From the NCBI GenBank assembly GCA_025965735.1, contig JAOPWK010000095.1:1-34928 (forward strand): a DNA stretch of 34,928 nucleotides, given 5' to 3'. Under the pieces are notes generated by a model. That model saw only the letters and a list, made by a program, of their open reading frames with translations. It had not been told where the DNA came from and did not search any database. The translations under genes and the position numbers were made by a program. Position 1 is the stretch's first letter; each line of letters begins with the position of its first letter. Source of the DNA: Frankiales bacterium. GTDB lineage: Bacteria; Actinomycetota; Actinomycetes; Mycobacteriales; SCTD01. Shown piece by piece: positions 1 through 8,010 of the stretch.

Positions 1-16
1 CTACCCCCCCCCCCCC

Positions 17-84
17 GCGCCGAACATGCATTTGTGGCCCGCCGCGCCCGCTCCGCGGGCGTGCCACAACTGCATGATCGGCGC
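17..84. repeat. Palindromic repeat element, copy 1
   Basis: Two inverted arms, 17-43 and 58-84, surround a short GC-rich centre that is itself self-complementary (CGCCCGC at 45-51 with GCGGGCG at 55-61). The right arm contains CTGCATGATCGGCGC and the left arm is its imperfect reverse complement. The right arm matches the right arm of a second element at 30723-30790 at 24 of 27 positions. The element lies just upstream of the maf promoter and just downstream of a run of 13 C at 4-16. It looks like a REP- or MITE-like intergenic repeat or a hairpin terminator for a gene left of the window; which of these is inference. Confidence 0.75.
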
Positions 85-97
85 GGGAGAGGGTCGG

Positions 98-103
98 TAG
101 CCT
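98..103 (+). promoter_or_regulatory. Candidate -10 box (TAGCCT) for maf, leaderless type
   Basis: TAGCCT lies 8 bases before the GTG at 112. No convincing Shine-Dalgarno stands at normal spacing. TANNNT directly before a start codon is the usual actinobacterial arrangement for leaderless transcripts. No clear -35 box is seen. Confidence 0.4.
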
Positions 104-111
104 CGTCGAAC

Positions 112-708
112 GTGACGACCCGCCCGCTGGTGCTCGCCAGCGCCTCGCCCGCCCGCCTGCGCCTGCTGCGCGACGCGGGCCTCGACCCGCGCGTGGTCGT
201 CAGCGGGGTGGACGAGAGCGCTTTGCATGCCTCCGACCCGCAGGCGCTCGTCCTCGAGCTCGCCGTGCTCAAGGCCGAGGCGGTGGCCGGCACCCTGGCC
301 GGCGAGGAGCTCGTCGTCGGCTGCGACTCGATGCTGGAGCTCGGCGGCGAGGTGCTCGGCAAGCCGCGCGACGCCGCCGACGCGACCGAGCGGTGGAAGC
401 GGATGCGCGGCCAGACCGGCACGCTGCTCACCGGGCACTGCCTGGTGGACGTGCCGACCGGCCGGCTTGCCGCAGCCGTCGCCGCCACCACCGTGCGCTT
501 CGGGACGCCGAGCGACGCCGAGGTGGAGGCGTACGTCGCCAGCGGCGAGCCGCTGCACGTTGCCGGCGCCTTCACGCTCGACGGCCGCTCCGCTCCGTTC
601 CTCGACGGCATCGACGGCGACGCCGGCAACGTCATCGGCCTGTCGCTGCCGCTGCTGCGCGACCTGCTGGCCGAGCTGGACGTCCAGATCACGGACCTGT
701 GGGCCTGA
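112..708 (+). CDS. maf: Maf family nucleotide pyrophosphatase
   Basis: A 198-residue Maf/Ham1-type nucleoside triphosphate pyrophosphatase. The family hydrolyses non-canonical or modified NTPs (dTTP/UTP or 7-methyl-GTP types) to the monophosphate, as house-cleaning. The N-terminal LVLASASPARLRLL matches the family's nucleotide-binding SxSPRR-like motif, here with Ala for the first Arg. Further family blocks are ELAVLKAEAVA, VVGCDSMLELGG and the C-terminal GDAGNVIGLSLPLL. The reading frame is open back to GTG 34, but homology starts at GTG 112; the earlier part would run through the palindromic repeat, so 112 is chosen. The TGA overlaps the ATG of the following dus gene (TGATG), so the two are probably co-transcribed. 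Substrate class cannot be decided here. Confidence 0.9.
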   Translation: MTTRPLVLASASPARLRLLRDAGLDPRVVVSGVDESALHASDPQALVLELAVLKAEAVAGTLAGEELVVGCDSMLELGGEVLGKPRDAADATERWKRMRGQTGTLLTGHCLVDVPTGRLAAAVAATTVRFGTPSDAEVEAYVASGEPLHVAGAFTLDGRSAPFLDGIDGDAGNVIGLSLPLLRDLLAELDVQITDLWA

Positions 709-1844
709 TGACCACCGCCTTGCAGCCGAGCCTGCGGATCGGGCCGCTGACGGTCGGCCTGCCGGTCGTCCTCGCGCCGATGGCCGGCGTCACCAACGCG
801 GCGTACCGCTCACTCTGCCGGTCGTACGGTGCCGGCCTGTACGTCAGCGAGATGGTGTCCGCGCGGGCGCTGCTCGAGGTGAACGAGACGACCAGCCGCC
901 GGGCGTCGTTCGGCGCCGACGAGAGCGTCCGCAGCATCCAGCTCTACGCGACGAACCCGGACATCGTGGCCGCGGCCGTGCGCAAGCTCGTCGACGAGGA
1001 CGGCGTGGACCACGTCGACCTCAACGTCGGCTGCCCCTCCCCGAAGGTGACCCGCCGCGGCGGCGGCTCCGCGCTGCCGGCGCACCCGGTGCTTTTCGGC
1101 AACCTGGTGCGGGCCGCGGTGCGCGCGGCCGGCGACGTGCCGGTCACGGTGAAGATGCGCAAGGGCATCGACGACCAGCACCTGACCTACCTCGAGGCCG
1201 GCCGGCGCGCACAGGACGAGGGCGCGGCGGCCGTCGCGCTGCACGCACGCACGGCCGAGCAGTTCTACAGCGGTCGCGCCGACTGGGACGCGATCGGCGA
1301 GCTCAAGGCGACGCTCGAGCACGTCCCGGTGCTCGGCAACGGCGACATCTGGGCGGCCACCGACGCGCTGCGCATGATGGAGCAGACCGGCTGCGACGGG
1401 GTCGTGGTCGGGCGCGGGTGCCTGGGCAAGCCGTGGCTGTTCCGCGACCTGGCTGACGTCTTCACAGGCCGCGAGCCGCAGGCGCCGCCGCGCATCGGCG
1501 ACGTCGTCCCGGTCATGAAGAAGCACGCCCGGATGCTCGTGGAGGCGCGCGGCGACGAGGGGTTCGCGGTGCGCGACTTCCGCCGGCACACCGGCTGGTA
1601 CATGACCGGCTACCCGGTCGGCGGCTCCGCGCGCAAGGCGCTCGCCATGGCGTCCTCGCTGGCTGAGCTGGACGACCTGCTCGACGCGCTGGAGCCCGCC
1701 GCCGAGCTGCCGGCCGGCTCCGAGCTGCTGCCGCGCGGCCACGTGCAGGGCCCGCGGCACGTCGTCCTGCCCGAGCACTGGCTGCGCGACACGATGGACC
1801 CGACGCCCCCGGACGACGCCGGGGCCTTCCACCAGGGCGGCTAG
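708..1844 (+). CDS. dus: tRNA-dihydrouridine synthase (DusB-like)
   Basis: A 378-residue FMN-dependent TIM-barrel enzyme that reduces uridine to dihydrouridine in tRNA. VLAPMAGVTNAAYR (residues 21-34) is the FMN-binding start. LNVGCPSPKVTRRGGGSAL (about 105-123) holds the catalytic Cys-109. TVKMRKGID, ALHARTAEQFYSG and VLGNGDIWAA are the family's tRNA/FMN blocks, and GVVVGRGCLGKPWLF is the phosphate-binding end of the barrel. The RNA-binding helical domain follows from about residue 250. It starts at the ATG overlapping the maf stop. Its TAG stop shares the palindromic CTAG with the stop of glpD on the other strand. Confidence 0.95.
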   Translation: MTTALQPSLRIGPLTVGLPVVLAPMAGVTNAAYRSLCRSYGAGLYVSEMVSARALLEVNETTSRRASFGADESVRSIQLYATNPDIVAAAVRKLVDEDGVDHVDLNVGCPSPKVTRRGGGSALPAHPVLFGNLVRAAVRAAGDVPVTVKMRKGIDDQHLTYLEAGRRAQDEGAAAVALHARTAEQFYSGRADWDAIGELKATLEHVPVLGNGDIWAATDALRMMEQTGCDGVVVGRGCLGKPWLFRDLADVFTGREPQAPPRIGDVVPVMKKHARMLVEARGDEGFAVRDFRRHTGWYMTGYPVGGSARKALAMASSLAELDDLLDALEPAAELPAGSELLPRGHVQGPRHVVLPEHWLRDTMDPTPPDDAGAFHQGG

Positions 1845-3529
1845 CCCGCCGCGCTGAGCTCGCTCATCACGCCGTCGAGCCCGAGCACGCCGCGCTCTCG
1901 CCGCACCGCGTCGGCGTAGGCCACGACCTGCGCCGACGCCCAGTCCTCGTCCCGTCCCGTCTCTGCGGCGAGCAGCCGCGCGGCCAGCGGCGCAGACGGC
2001 AGACCGGCGTCCTTGGCCCGCAGCGACAGGCGCATCCGTCGGCCCAGCACGTCGTCCAGCGTCACCGCGCCCTCGGCCCGCGCCGCGTGCACCACGTCCG
2101 CGAGGATGTGCGGCGCCCACGGTGACAGCAGCTGGCCGAGGTCAGGATCAGCGGCCACCAGCGACAGGACCTCGTGCGCCCGCTCCCCGTGCTGGCGCAC
2201 CAGGCCGTCCGCCACCCGCTCGTCCAGCCCCAGCGTGGCCGCAGCCGTCACGACCTCGCTGCGGACCTGCTCCAGCGGCGCGGTGCTCCCGAGCGGTATC
2301 TCGTCCGTGCGGCAGCGGGCCCTGCGGCCGTCCCGCTCCACGATCCGGTCGACGACGTCGCGCGCCATCCGCCGGTAGGTCGTCAGCTTGCCGCCGGTGA
2401 TGGTCAGCAGGCCGCCGTCGCCCTCGACCAGCGTGTGCCGGCGGCTGACGTCCTTCATCGACGTCGCCCCCGCCTCACGGATCAGCGGCCGCGCACCGGC
2501 CCACGCGCCGAGCACGTCGTCGGGGGTGAGACCGGCGCGGAAGACGTCGTTGCCCGCGGCCAGCACGTACTCCAGGTCTGCGCCCGTGAGCGAGAGGTCC
2601 TCGAGCCGGCCGTCGTACGGCGTGTCCGTGGTGCCCAGGATCGTCTGCTCGCCGTACGGGATCGCGAACATCGAGCGGCCGTCGCCCTGCCGGCTGGGCA
2701 GCAGGATCGAGGCCTCGCGCAGGGGCAGCCGGTCGTGCGGCACGACGACGTGGACGCCCTTGCTCGGCTGCACGACCGCTGGACGCCCCGGCGACTCGAG
2801 CGCCTGCAGGCGGTCCACCCAGACGCCGGTCGCGTTCACGATGTAGCGGGCGCGCAGCTCGACGTCGCGGCCGGCGACGCGGTCGCGGACGGTCGCCCCG
2901 CGCACCGTGCCGTCGGTGCTGAGCAGCCCAGTCACCTCGGCGTACGGCACCGTCAGCGCGCCGAAGGAGCGCGCCGCCTGCACCACGGCGAGCACCAGGC
3001 GCGCGTCGTCGGTGGCGCAGTCGCCGTAGAGGTAGGAGTGCAGCAGGCCGCTCTCGGCCAGCGCCGGCGCGAGCGCGACGGCCTCCTCGGCGGTGATGCG
3101 CTCGTGCCGGCGCACCCCCGTGCCGCCGGACATGGCGAGCGCGAACACGTCGTAGGTCGTCAGCCCGAGGCCGAGCAGCCGGCGCTTGGCGGTGTCCGGC
3201 CAGACCGGGTAGAGGAAGTCCATCGGGCGCACCAGGTGCGGCGCGAGGCGCAGGAGGAGCTGCCGCTCGGTGACGCCCTCGCGGACCAGGCCGAACTCGT
3301 AGTTCTCCAGGTACCGCAGCCCGCCGTGCACGAGCTTGCTGCTCTTGCTGCTGGTCCCGCTGGCCAGGTCTCCCATGTCGACGACGGCGACGCGCAGCCC
3401 GCGGCTGGCCGCGTCGAGGGCGACGCCCGCCCCGGTGGCGCCCATCCCGACGACGAGCACGTCCAGCTCGGCAGCGGCGGCGTCGGCCAGGTCGGCGGCA
3501 CGGGTGCGGACGTTGAAGGCGTTGCTCAT
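1841..3529 (-). CDS. glpD: Aerobic glycerol-3-phosphate dehydrogenase
   Basis: A 562-residue FAD-dependent enzyme that oxidises sn-glycerol 3-phosphate to dihydroxyacetone phosphate at the membrane and passes electrons to quinone. The Rossmann FAD motif GMGATG is at residues 28-33, followed by the family signature GTSSKSSKLVHGGLRYLE. The central VHVVVPHDRLP and GTTDTPYDG blocks and the C-terminal GGKLTTYRRMA are diagnostic. The C-terminal DAO_C helical domain is present and the length is normal. The start is ATG 3529; the Shine-Dalgarno is weak. It lies 33 bases downstream of the exonuclease gene on the same strand and may be co-transcribed with it. No glpK or glpF is in the window. Confidence 0.95.
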   Translation of the reverse strand: MSNAFNVRTRAADLADAAAAELDVLVVGMGATGAGVALDAASRGLRVAVVDMGDLASGTSSKSSKLVHGGLRYLENYEFGLVREGVTERQLLLRLAPHLVRPMDFLYPVWPDTAKRRLLGLGLTTYDVFALAMSGGTGVRRHERITAEEAVALAPALAESGLLHSYLYGDCATDDARLVLAVVQAARSFGALTVPYAEVTGLLSTDGTVRGATVRDRVAGRDVELRARYIVNATGVWVDRLQALESPGRPAVVQPSKGVHVVVPHDRLPLREASILLPSRQGDGRSMFAIPYGEQTILGTTDTPYDGRLEDLSLTGADLEYVLAAGNDVFRAGLTPDDVLGAWAGARPLIREAGATSMKDVSRRHTLVEGDGGLLTITGGKLTTYRRMARDVVDRIVERDGRRARCRTDEIPLGSTAPLEQVRSEVVTAAATLGLDERVADGLVRQHGERAHEVLSLVAADPDLGQLLSPWAPHILADVVHAARAEGAVTLDDVLGRRMRLSLRAKDAGLPSAPLAARLLAAETGRDEDWASAQVVAYADAVRRERGVLGLDGVMSELSAAG

Positions 3530-3562
3530 CGGTAGCCATCGTCCCAGACGACGGCACCGGCG

Positions 3563-4474
3563 TCAGCCCGAGTGCGCGATCTCGAACGCCTTGAGCAGCC
3601 GGTCCAGCGGGCTGTCCAGCCCCCACCGGTCGCTCAGCTCCACCACCCGCGCCGGGTCGCGGGGCACCCGCGGCAGCGCGTCGTCCAGCTCGGGCACCGG
3701 CAGGTCGCGCACCGCGTGCGTCACGAGCGGCCCGACGGCCAGGTAGTCGCGCGCCGCCTCGAGCTTGGCGCGCGCACCGGCCGGGAAGCCGTCCTGCTCG
3801 CCGGCGTCCAGCGCGGCGAGGATGCCGGCCACCGACCCGAAGCGGCTGACCAGGGCCGCGGCCGTCTTGTCGCCGACCCCTTTCACGCCGGGCAGCCCGT
3901 CGGAGGGGTCCCCGCGCAGCACGGCGTACTCCGCGTAGGCCGTGCCGGGGATGCCGTACTTCGCGGCGACGGTGCCGGGCGTGTACGGCGCCATCTTCTC
4001 GACCGTGTAGAGCACGCGGACGGGTCCCTCGTCGCGCACCAGCTGGAACATGTCTCGGTCGCCGGTGACGACGTCGACCGCGCCGGTCTCCCGCGCGGAC
4101 AGCGTGCCGAGGACGTCGTCCGCCTCGTACCCGTCGACGCCCGCGGTGGCGATGCCCACCGCGTCGAGCACGTCGAGCAGGACCCCGACCTGGTGGGGGA
4201 GCGTCGCCGGCTCGGCCTCCGCGCCGTTCTCCGCGAGCCGGTGTGCCTTGTACGACGGGATCGCGGCGACGCGGAAGGCGGGCCGCCAGTCGTGGTCCAG
4301 GCAGGCGACGAGACGGGCTGGGCGCGTGTCGCGCACGATCCGCGCGATGAGGTCGATCGTGCCGCGCACCAGGTTGACCGGGGAGCCGTCGGGAGCGGTG
4401 ATCGACTCGGGCACGCCGTGGAACGCGCGGTACCAGAGCGAGGGGGCGTCGAGCAGGGTCAGCTGTCCGGGCAC
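3563..4474 (-). CDS. Stand-alone 5'-3' exonuclease-domain protein
   Basis: A 303-residue protein matching the N-terminal 5'-3' exonuclease (FEN-like) domain of DNA polymerase I, without polymerase or proofreading domains. Metal-binding acidic residues are visible in LLDAPSLWYRAF (Asp near residue 9), ACLDHDWRPAFR, DGYEADDVLG and VVTGDRDMFQLV. The helix-3-turn-helix DNA-binding element is GVKGVGDKTAAALV. Such proteins are common in actinobacteria next to a full-length polA elsewhere and are thought to act in flap or RNA-primer removal; that role is family inference. The GTG start at 4474 has a good purine-rich ribosome binding site (GGAAGGGTGAAGG). Confidence 0.9.
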   Translation of the reverse strand: MPGQLTLLDAPSLWYRAFHGVPESITAPDGSPVNLVRGTIDLIARIVRDTRPARLVACLDHDWRPAFRVAAIPSYKAHRLAENGAEAEPATLPHQVGVLLDVLDAVGIATAGVDGYEADDVLGTLSARETGAVDVVTGDRDMFQLVRDEGPVRVLYTVEKMAPYTPGTVAAKYGIPGTAYAEYAVLRGDPSDGLPGVKGVGDKTAAALVSRFGSVAGILAALDAGEQDGFPAGARAKLEAARDYLAVGPLVTHAVRDLPVPELDDALPRVPRDPARVVELSDRWGLDSPLDRLLKAFEIAHSG

Positions 4475-4514
4475 GCCTTCACCCTTCCACGGAGCCTGTC
4501 ACGGCTCGCGCGTC

Positions 4515-4520
4515 TAACCT
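4515..4520 (+). promoter_or_regulatory. Candidate -10 box (TAACCT) for the acyl-CoA dehydrogenase
   Basis: TAACCT ends 7 bases before the ATG at 4528, with no Shine-Dalgarno in between. This fits a leaderless transcript. A matching -35 box is not obvious. Confidence 0.45.
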
Positions 4521-4527
4521 CCGTCTC

Positions 4528-5673
4528 ATGCCGCCCGTCGTCCGCTCGCTGCCCTCCGCCGAGGCCGGGGCCCTGCTCGAGCTCACCCGCGACCTGGTCC
4601 ACGGCGAGGTCGCACCGCGCGCCGCCGAGATGGAGAGCCGCGCCGAGTTCCCGCGCGAGCTGTTCCGCACGCTCGGCAAGGCGGGCCTGCTCGGGCTGGC
4701 CTACGACGAGGAGCTCGGCGGCGGCGGGCAGCCGTACGAGGTCTACCTGCAGGTGCTCGAGGAGCTGAGCCGCGGGTGGCTCGCCGTCGGGGTGGGCGTC
4801 AGCGTCCACACGCTGTCCTGCTACCCGGTCGCGGCGTTCGGGACGGCCGAGCAGAAGGAGCGCTGGCTGCCGGAGATGCTCGGCGGCGAGCTGCTCGGGG
4901 CGTACTGCCTGTCGGAGGCCGGCAGCGGCTCGGACGCGGCGGCGCTGGTGACGCGCGCCGCGCGCGACGGCGACGACTACGTGGTCGACGGCACCAAGGC
5001 CTGGGTCACGCACGGCGGCCACGCGGACTTCTACAACCTCATGGTGCGCACGGGAGGCCCTGGTCCGAAGGGGATCTCGTGCCTGCTGGCCGATGCCTCG
5101 ACGCCCGGTCTGCACGCGCAGCCGCCGGAGAAGAAGATGGGCCTGCGCTCCAGCCCGACCGCGAGCATCACGCTGGAGGGCGCGCGCGTCCCGGCGGACC
5201 GGCTGCTCGGCGAGGAGGGCGTCGGCTTCCGCATCGCGCTGAGCGCCCTGGACGGCGGCCGGCTCGGGATCGCTGCCTGCGCGGTCGGCCACGCGCAGGC
5301 CTCGCTGGACCTCGCGGTGGACTACGCCAAGGAGCGCAAGCAGTTCGGCCAGCGCATCGCCGACTTCCAGGGGCTGTCGTTCATGCTCGCCGACATGGCG
5401 ACGCAGGTGGAGGCGGCGCGCGCGCTGTACCTGTCGGCGGCGCGGCTGCGCGACGCCGGCCGGCCGTACGGCCCGCAGGCCTCGATGGCCAAGCTCTTCT
5501 GCACCGACACCGCCATGCGCGTCGCGACCGACGCGGTGCAGGTCCTCGGCGGGTACGGCTACGTCGAGGACTTCCCGGCCGAGCGCTACCTGCGCGAGGC
5601 CAAGATCATGCAGATCTTCGAGGGCACCAACCAGATCCAGCGGCTGGTCATCGGCCGGTCGCTCACCACATGA
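4528..5673 (+). CDS. Acyl-CoA dehydrogenase
   Basis: A 381-residue flavoprotein catalysing alpha,beta-dehydrogenation of an acyl-CoA thioester, with electrons going to ETF. Family blocks are all present: the N-terminal helical domain, GAYCLSEAGSGSDAAAL (FAD/substrate beta-domain), KAWVTHGG, KKMGLRSSPTASITL, ERKQFGQRIADFQ (FAD-binding Arg/Gln) and the C-terminal QVLGGYGYVEDFPAERYLRE. The catalytic base is Glu-365 in IFEGTNQIQRLVIGR, the position used by short/medium-chain and many branched-chain enzymes. Substrate chain length cannot be told. The TGA overlaps the ATG of the Lrp regulator (ATGA), so the regulator is co-expressed. Confidence 0.95.
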   Translation: MPPVVRSLPSAEAGALLELTRDLVHGEVAPRAAEMESRAEFPRELFRTLGKAGLLGLAYDEELGGGGQPYEVYLQVLEELSRGWLAVGVGVSVHTLSCYPVAAFGTAEQKERWLPEMLGGELLGAYCLSEAGSGSDAAALVTRAARDGDDYVVDGTKAWVTHGGHADFYNLMVRTGGPGPKGISCLLADASTPGLHAQPPEKKMGLRSSPTASITLEGARVPADRLLGEEGVGFRIALSALDGGRLGIAACAVGHAQASLDLAVDYAKERKQFGQRIADFQGLSFMLADMATQVEAARALYLSAARLRDAGRPYGPQASMAKLFCTDTAMRVATDAVQVLGGYGYVEDFPAERYLREAKIMQIFEGTNQIQRLVIGRSLTT

Positions 5674-6134
5674 CGACGGCGCTCCCGCTCGACGAGCTGG
5701 ACCGGTCGCTGCTGCGCCTGCTGGCTGAGGACGGCCGGCGCAGCTACGCCGACCTCGCCCGCGACACCGGGCTGTCGACCAGCGCCGTGCACCAGCGCGT
5801 GCGCCGGCTCGAGCAGCGCGGCGCCATCGCCGGCTACCGCGCCGTGGTGGACCCGGTCGCGGCGGGCCTCCCGCTGTCGGCGTTCATCTCGATCCAGGCG
5901 ATTGACCCGGCCGCGCCGGACGACGCACCTGAGCGGCTGCGGCACCTCGACGCGGTGGAGGCCTGCCACAGCGTCGCCGGGACCGAGAGCTACATCCTGA
6001 AGGTGCGCGTCGCGGGGCCAGCCGAGCTGGAGCAGCTGCTGCAGGAGGTGCGCGCGGCGGCCGCGGTGTCGACGCGCACGACGGTGGTGCTCAGCACGCC
6101 CTGGGAGGGCCGCACACCGCCGCCTGCGGCGTAG
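5670..6134 (+). CDS. Lrp/AsnC family transcriptional regulator
   Basis: A 154-residue regulator. Residues about 8-55 form the AsnC-type winged helix-turn-helix (ELDRSLLRLLAEDGRRSYADLA, then GLSTSAVHQRVRRLEQRGAIAGYRAV). The remainder is the RAM ligand-binding/oligomerisation domain (PLSAFISIQA, VEACHSVAGTESYILKVRV). It is translationally coupled to the acyl-CoA dehydrogenase by an ATGA overlap, which suggests control of that gene or of amino-acid/branched acyl-CoA catabolism. In mycobacteria an Lrp protein sits beside lat; here lat is about 13 kb away, so a link is only a possibility. The effector is unknown. Confidence 0.93.
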   Translation: MTTALPLDELDRSLLRLLAEDGRRSYADLARDTGLSTSAVHQRVRRLEQRGAIAGYRAVVDPVAAGLPLSAFISIQAIDPAAPDDAPERLRHLDAVEACHSVAGTESYILKVRVAGPAELEQLLQEVRAAAAVSTRTTVVLSTPWEGRTPPPAA

Positions 6135-6147
6135 TCGCGGCGCCGGC

Positions 6148-6678
6148 TCAGGGGCGCAGCAGGACCCGGGGCTCGGCGCCGTTCTCGCAGCGCGGGGTCT
6201 CCGAGACGGGCGCCTGGTAGGCGTAGCCGCGGCCTTGCGGTGTCTCGTCGCACTGCACCAACTGGGTCGGCTCGGCCTCGCGGACGCGGGGCGGCAGCGG
6301 CGAGGTCGCGGGGTCGACCCAGGACCCGAAGGTCGCCCAGGTGAGGGCCGAGGCCGCCAGCACCGCACCGAGGCCGCACGCGATGCCGATCCGCATCACC
6401 GGACGCCGTGCCTGCTCGGTGCTCCACCAGCGGAACGCGTTGGCGATCAGGACCCCGAGGAGGCCGCCGGTGCCGACGACGAAGGAGGTGCTCCCGGTCA
6501 GCACCGCGAGCAGGAGGAGCGCGAGCACGGCGAGGACGGACCACGCGAAGCCGTTGCGGTAGGCCCGCGGGCTCGGCGGCTTGGGCCTGCCGAGCACCCG
6601 GTCGTCCAGCCCCCGCAGCCGGGCCAGGAGCCTCGTGCCGCCGCTGTCGCCCACGAGGAGGTGTTCGACGCGCCTCAC
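6148..6678 (-). CDS. Small three-helix membrane protein, unknown function
   Basis: A 176-residue protein that I do not recognise. A polar N-terminus (about 45 residues) precedes three hydrophobic segments: WSVLAVLALLLLAVL, FVVGTGGLLGVLIANAF and MRIGIACGLGAVLAASALTWA. A roughly 60-residue hydrophilic tail follows, with two Cys (QCDE and RCENG) that could form a disulphide if outside the cell. The start is GTG 6678. It follows the PPOX-class gene on the same strand by 22 bases and is probably in its operon. It ends 13 bases from the convergent Lrp gene. Confidence 0.7.
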   Translation of the reverse strand: MRRVEHLLVGDSGGTRLLARLRGLDDRVLGRPKPPSPRAYRNGFAWSVLAVLALLLLAVLTGSTSFVVGTGGLLGVLIANAFRWWSTEQARRPVMRIGIACGLGAVLAASALTWATFGSWVDPATSPLPPRVREAEPTQLVQCDETPQGRGYAYQAPVSETPRCENGAEPRVLLRP

Positions 6679-6700
6679 GCGACCCCTGCCTGCCGTGGGA

Positions 6701-7093
6701 CTACCCCTTGCCCAGCACCCGGTCCACGGCGATCTCGATGACGACGCGGCGCGGGTTCTCCCTCGGCTGGCGGTAGCGCACGGCGTACCGGCGCACGGCC
6801 TCGGCCACCCGCTCCGGGTCGTCGCTCACCGTCGGCACGCCCTCCAACGACAGCCAGCGGCGGCCGTCCACCTGCGCGACGACCGCCCTCGGTGAGCCGG
6901 CTCGCACGTGCGCCGCCTTGCGGGAGGTGCCGTTGGTGATGACGCGGACCAGACCGGTCTCGGCGTCCCAGGTGAAGCCGACGGCCACGACGTGCGGCGT
7001 GCCGTCCGGCCGCAGCGTCGTGAGCGTCGCCAGGTGCCGCTCGGTGAGGAAGTCGAGCTCGGGTTGGCCGAGCGCCCGGGGGTTCTGAGCCAT
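6701..7093 (-). CDS. PPOX-class, probably F420-dependent, small oxidoreductase
   Basis: A 130-residue split-beta-barrel protein of the pyridoxamine-5'-phosphate-oxidase-like superfamily, close to the F420-binding branch common in actinobacteria. Features are the N-terminal FLTERHLATLTTLRPDGTPHVVAVGFTWD (substrate/cofactor strand pair), SRKAAHVRAGSPRAVVAQVDG, and the SLEG/DDPERVAEAV segment ending in YRQPRENPRRVVIEIAVDRVLG. The family binds F420 or FMN; which one, and the substrate, cannot be read from sequence. The ATG at 7093 has a TAGCCT -10 box 6 bases upstream and no ribosome binding site, so it is likely leaderless. Confidence 0.85.
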   Translation of the reverse strand: MAQNPRALGQPELDFLTERHLATLTTLRPDGTPHVVAVGFTWDAETGLVRVITNGTSRKAAHVRAGSPRAVVAQVDGRRWLSLEGVPTVSDDPERVAEAVRRYAVRYRQPRENPRRVVIEIAVDRVLGKG

Positions 7094-7099
7094 GCTCGG

Positions 7100-7105
7100 A
7101 GGCTA
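7100..7105 (-). promoter_or_regulatory. Candidate -10 box (TAGCCT) for the PPOX-class gene
   Basis: On the minus strand TAGCCT lies 6 bases before the ATG at 7093, with no Shine-Dalgarno. This is leaderless-type spacing. Confidence 0.45.
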
Positions 7106-7149
7106 GGTGCGTCGCGCTTGACGCGCCGGTCGTGGGGGAGGGGGTTGGT

Positions 7150-8010
7150 GTGGACACGGGGTTCCCCGCGGCGGACTCCCGGGACGACTTCGCCCGGGCG
7201 CGCCGCCGCGCCGTCCTGGCCCGCCTGGCCGCGCGGCTGCGCATGCGCGAGGGCGACGTCGACGTGCTGCTGCCGTTCGACGAGGTCGTGGGAGCGCTCG
7301 GCCACCGCGGCGAGCAGTCGCTGGGGCTGCAGACCGTGGAGCTGGACAGCATCGTCGGGTCGGTCGACCGCGTGACCGGCTTCGACCGGCAGTTCCGCCC
7401 CACCAGCGACCTCACCCGGCGACGCTTCGAGCGCTTGGCCCTTGCGGTCCGGCGCGGCGAGGACCTGCCTCCCGTCGACCTGTACCGCGTCGGCGACGTG
7501 CACTTCGTGCGCGACGGCCACCACCGCGTCGCCGTGCTGCGCGCGCTCGGCCGCGACGTCGTCGCCGCCCGCGTCACCCTCGTGCGCACGGCCGTCGACG
7601 CCGGCAGCGACCTGCGCATCTCCGACCTGCCGCTCAAGGGGCACGAGCGGCTGTTCCGCGAGCGGGTCCCGCTGCCGGCGCTCCTGCGCGAGCGCATCGT
7701 GCTGAGCGAGCCGAACGACTGGGCGGTGCTCGCGGAGGGCGTCGAGGCGTGGGGCTTCCGCCGCATGCAGGAGCGCGCCCGGCTGCTGGACCGGCACGAG
7801 GTCGCGCTGGAGTGGTTCTCCGAGGAGTACGAGCCGGTCCTGTCGATGCTGCGCGAGGCCGGCCTGCACCCGGGTGACGGGGCGCAGGACGCCGCGGTCT
7901 ACCTGCGCTTCGCCAAGGACCGCTACCTGGTGCTGCGCACGCACCGGTGGGACGACAGCGTCGTCGCACAGCTCAGCCTGCTCACCGACGGCAAGCGCCG
8001 GCGCGACTGA
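7150..8010 (+). CDS. ParB/Srx-like domain protein, orphan
   Basis: A 286-residue protein with a ParB/sulfiredoxin-like N-terminal-domain motif in its middle: LPPVDLYRVGDVHFVRDGHHRVAVLRALG (about residues 111-139), where DGHHRV corresponds to the family's D-G-x-H-R nucleotide-binding loop. No helix-turn-helix of true chromosomal ParB and no neighbouring ParA is seen, so a partition role is unlikely. The C-terminal half (EPNDWAVLAEGVEAWG, then WFSEEYEPVLSMLREAG) is conserved-looking but unknown to me. The frame is open from GTG 7132. GTG 7150 is preferred because the strong GGGGGAGGGGG (7134-7144) stands 5 bases before it. It ends inside a perfect hairpin terminator. Confidence 0.75.
   Translation: MDTGFPAADSRDDFARARRRAVLARLAARLRMREGDVDVLLPFDEVVGALGHRGEQSLGLQTVELDSIVGSVDRVTGFDRQFRPTSDLTRRRFERLALAVRRGEDLPPVDLYRVGDVHFVRDGHHRVAVLRALGRDVVAARVTLVRTAVDAGSDLRISDLPLKGHERLFRERVPLPALLRERIVLSEPNDWAVLAEGVEAWGFRRMQERARLLDRHEVALEWFSEEYEPVLSMLREAGLHPGDGAQDAAVYLRFAKDRYLVLRTHRWDDSVVAQLSLLTDGKRRRD

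Noticed and set aside
4..16. Run of 13 C as a phase-variable tract
   Set aside because: It is at the window edge with no recognisable gene reading through it; cannot be judged.
34..111. Longer N-terminus for Maf from GTG 34
   Set aside because: It would translate the palindromic repeat; family homology starts at GTG 112, which also has a -10 box at the right distance.
1..558. Minus-strand open frame over maf
   Set aside because: Antisense to a clear Maf protein; low-complexity composition and it ends in the poly-C run.
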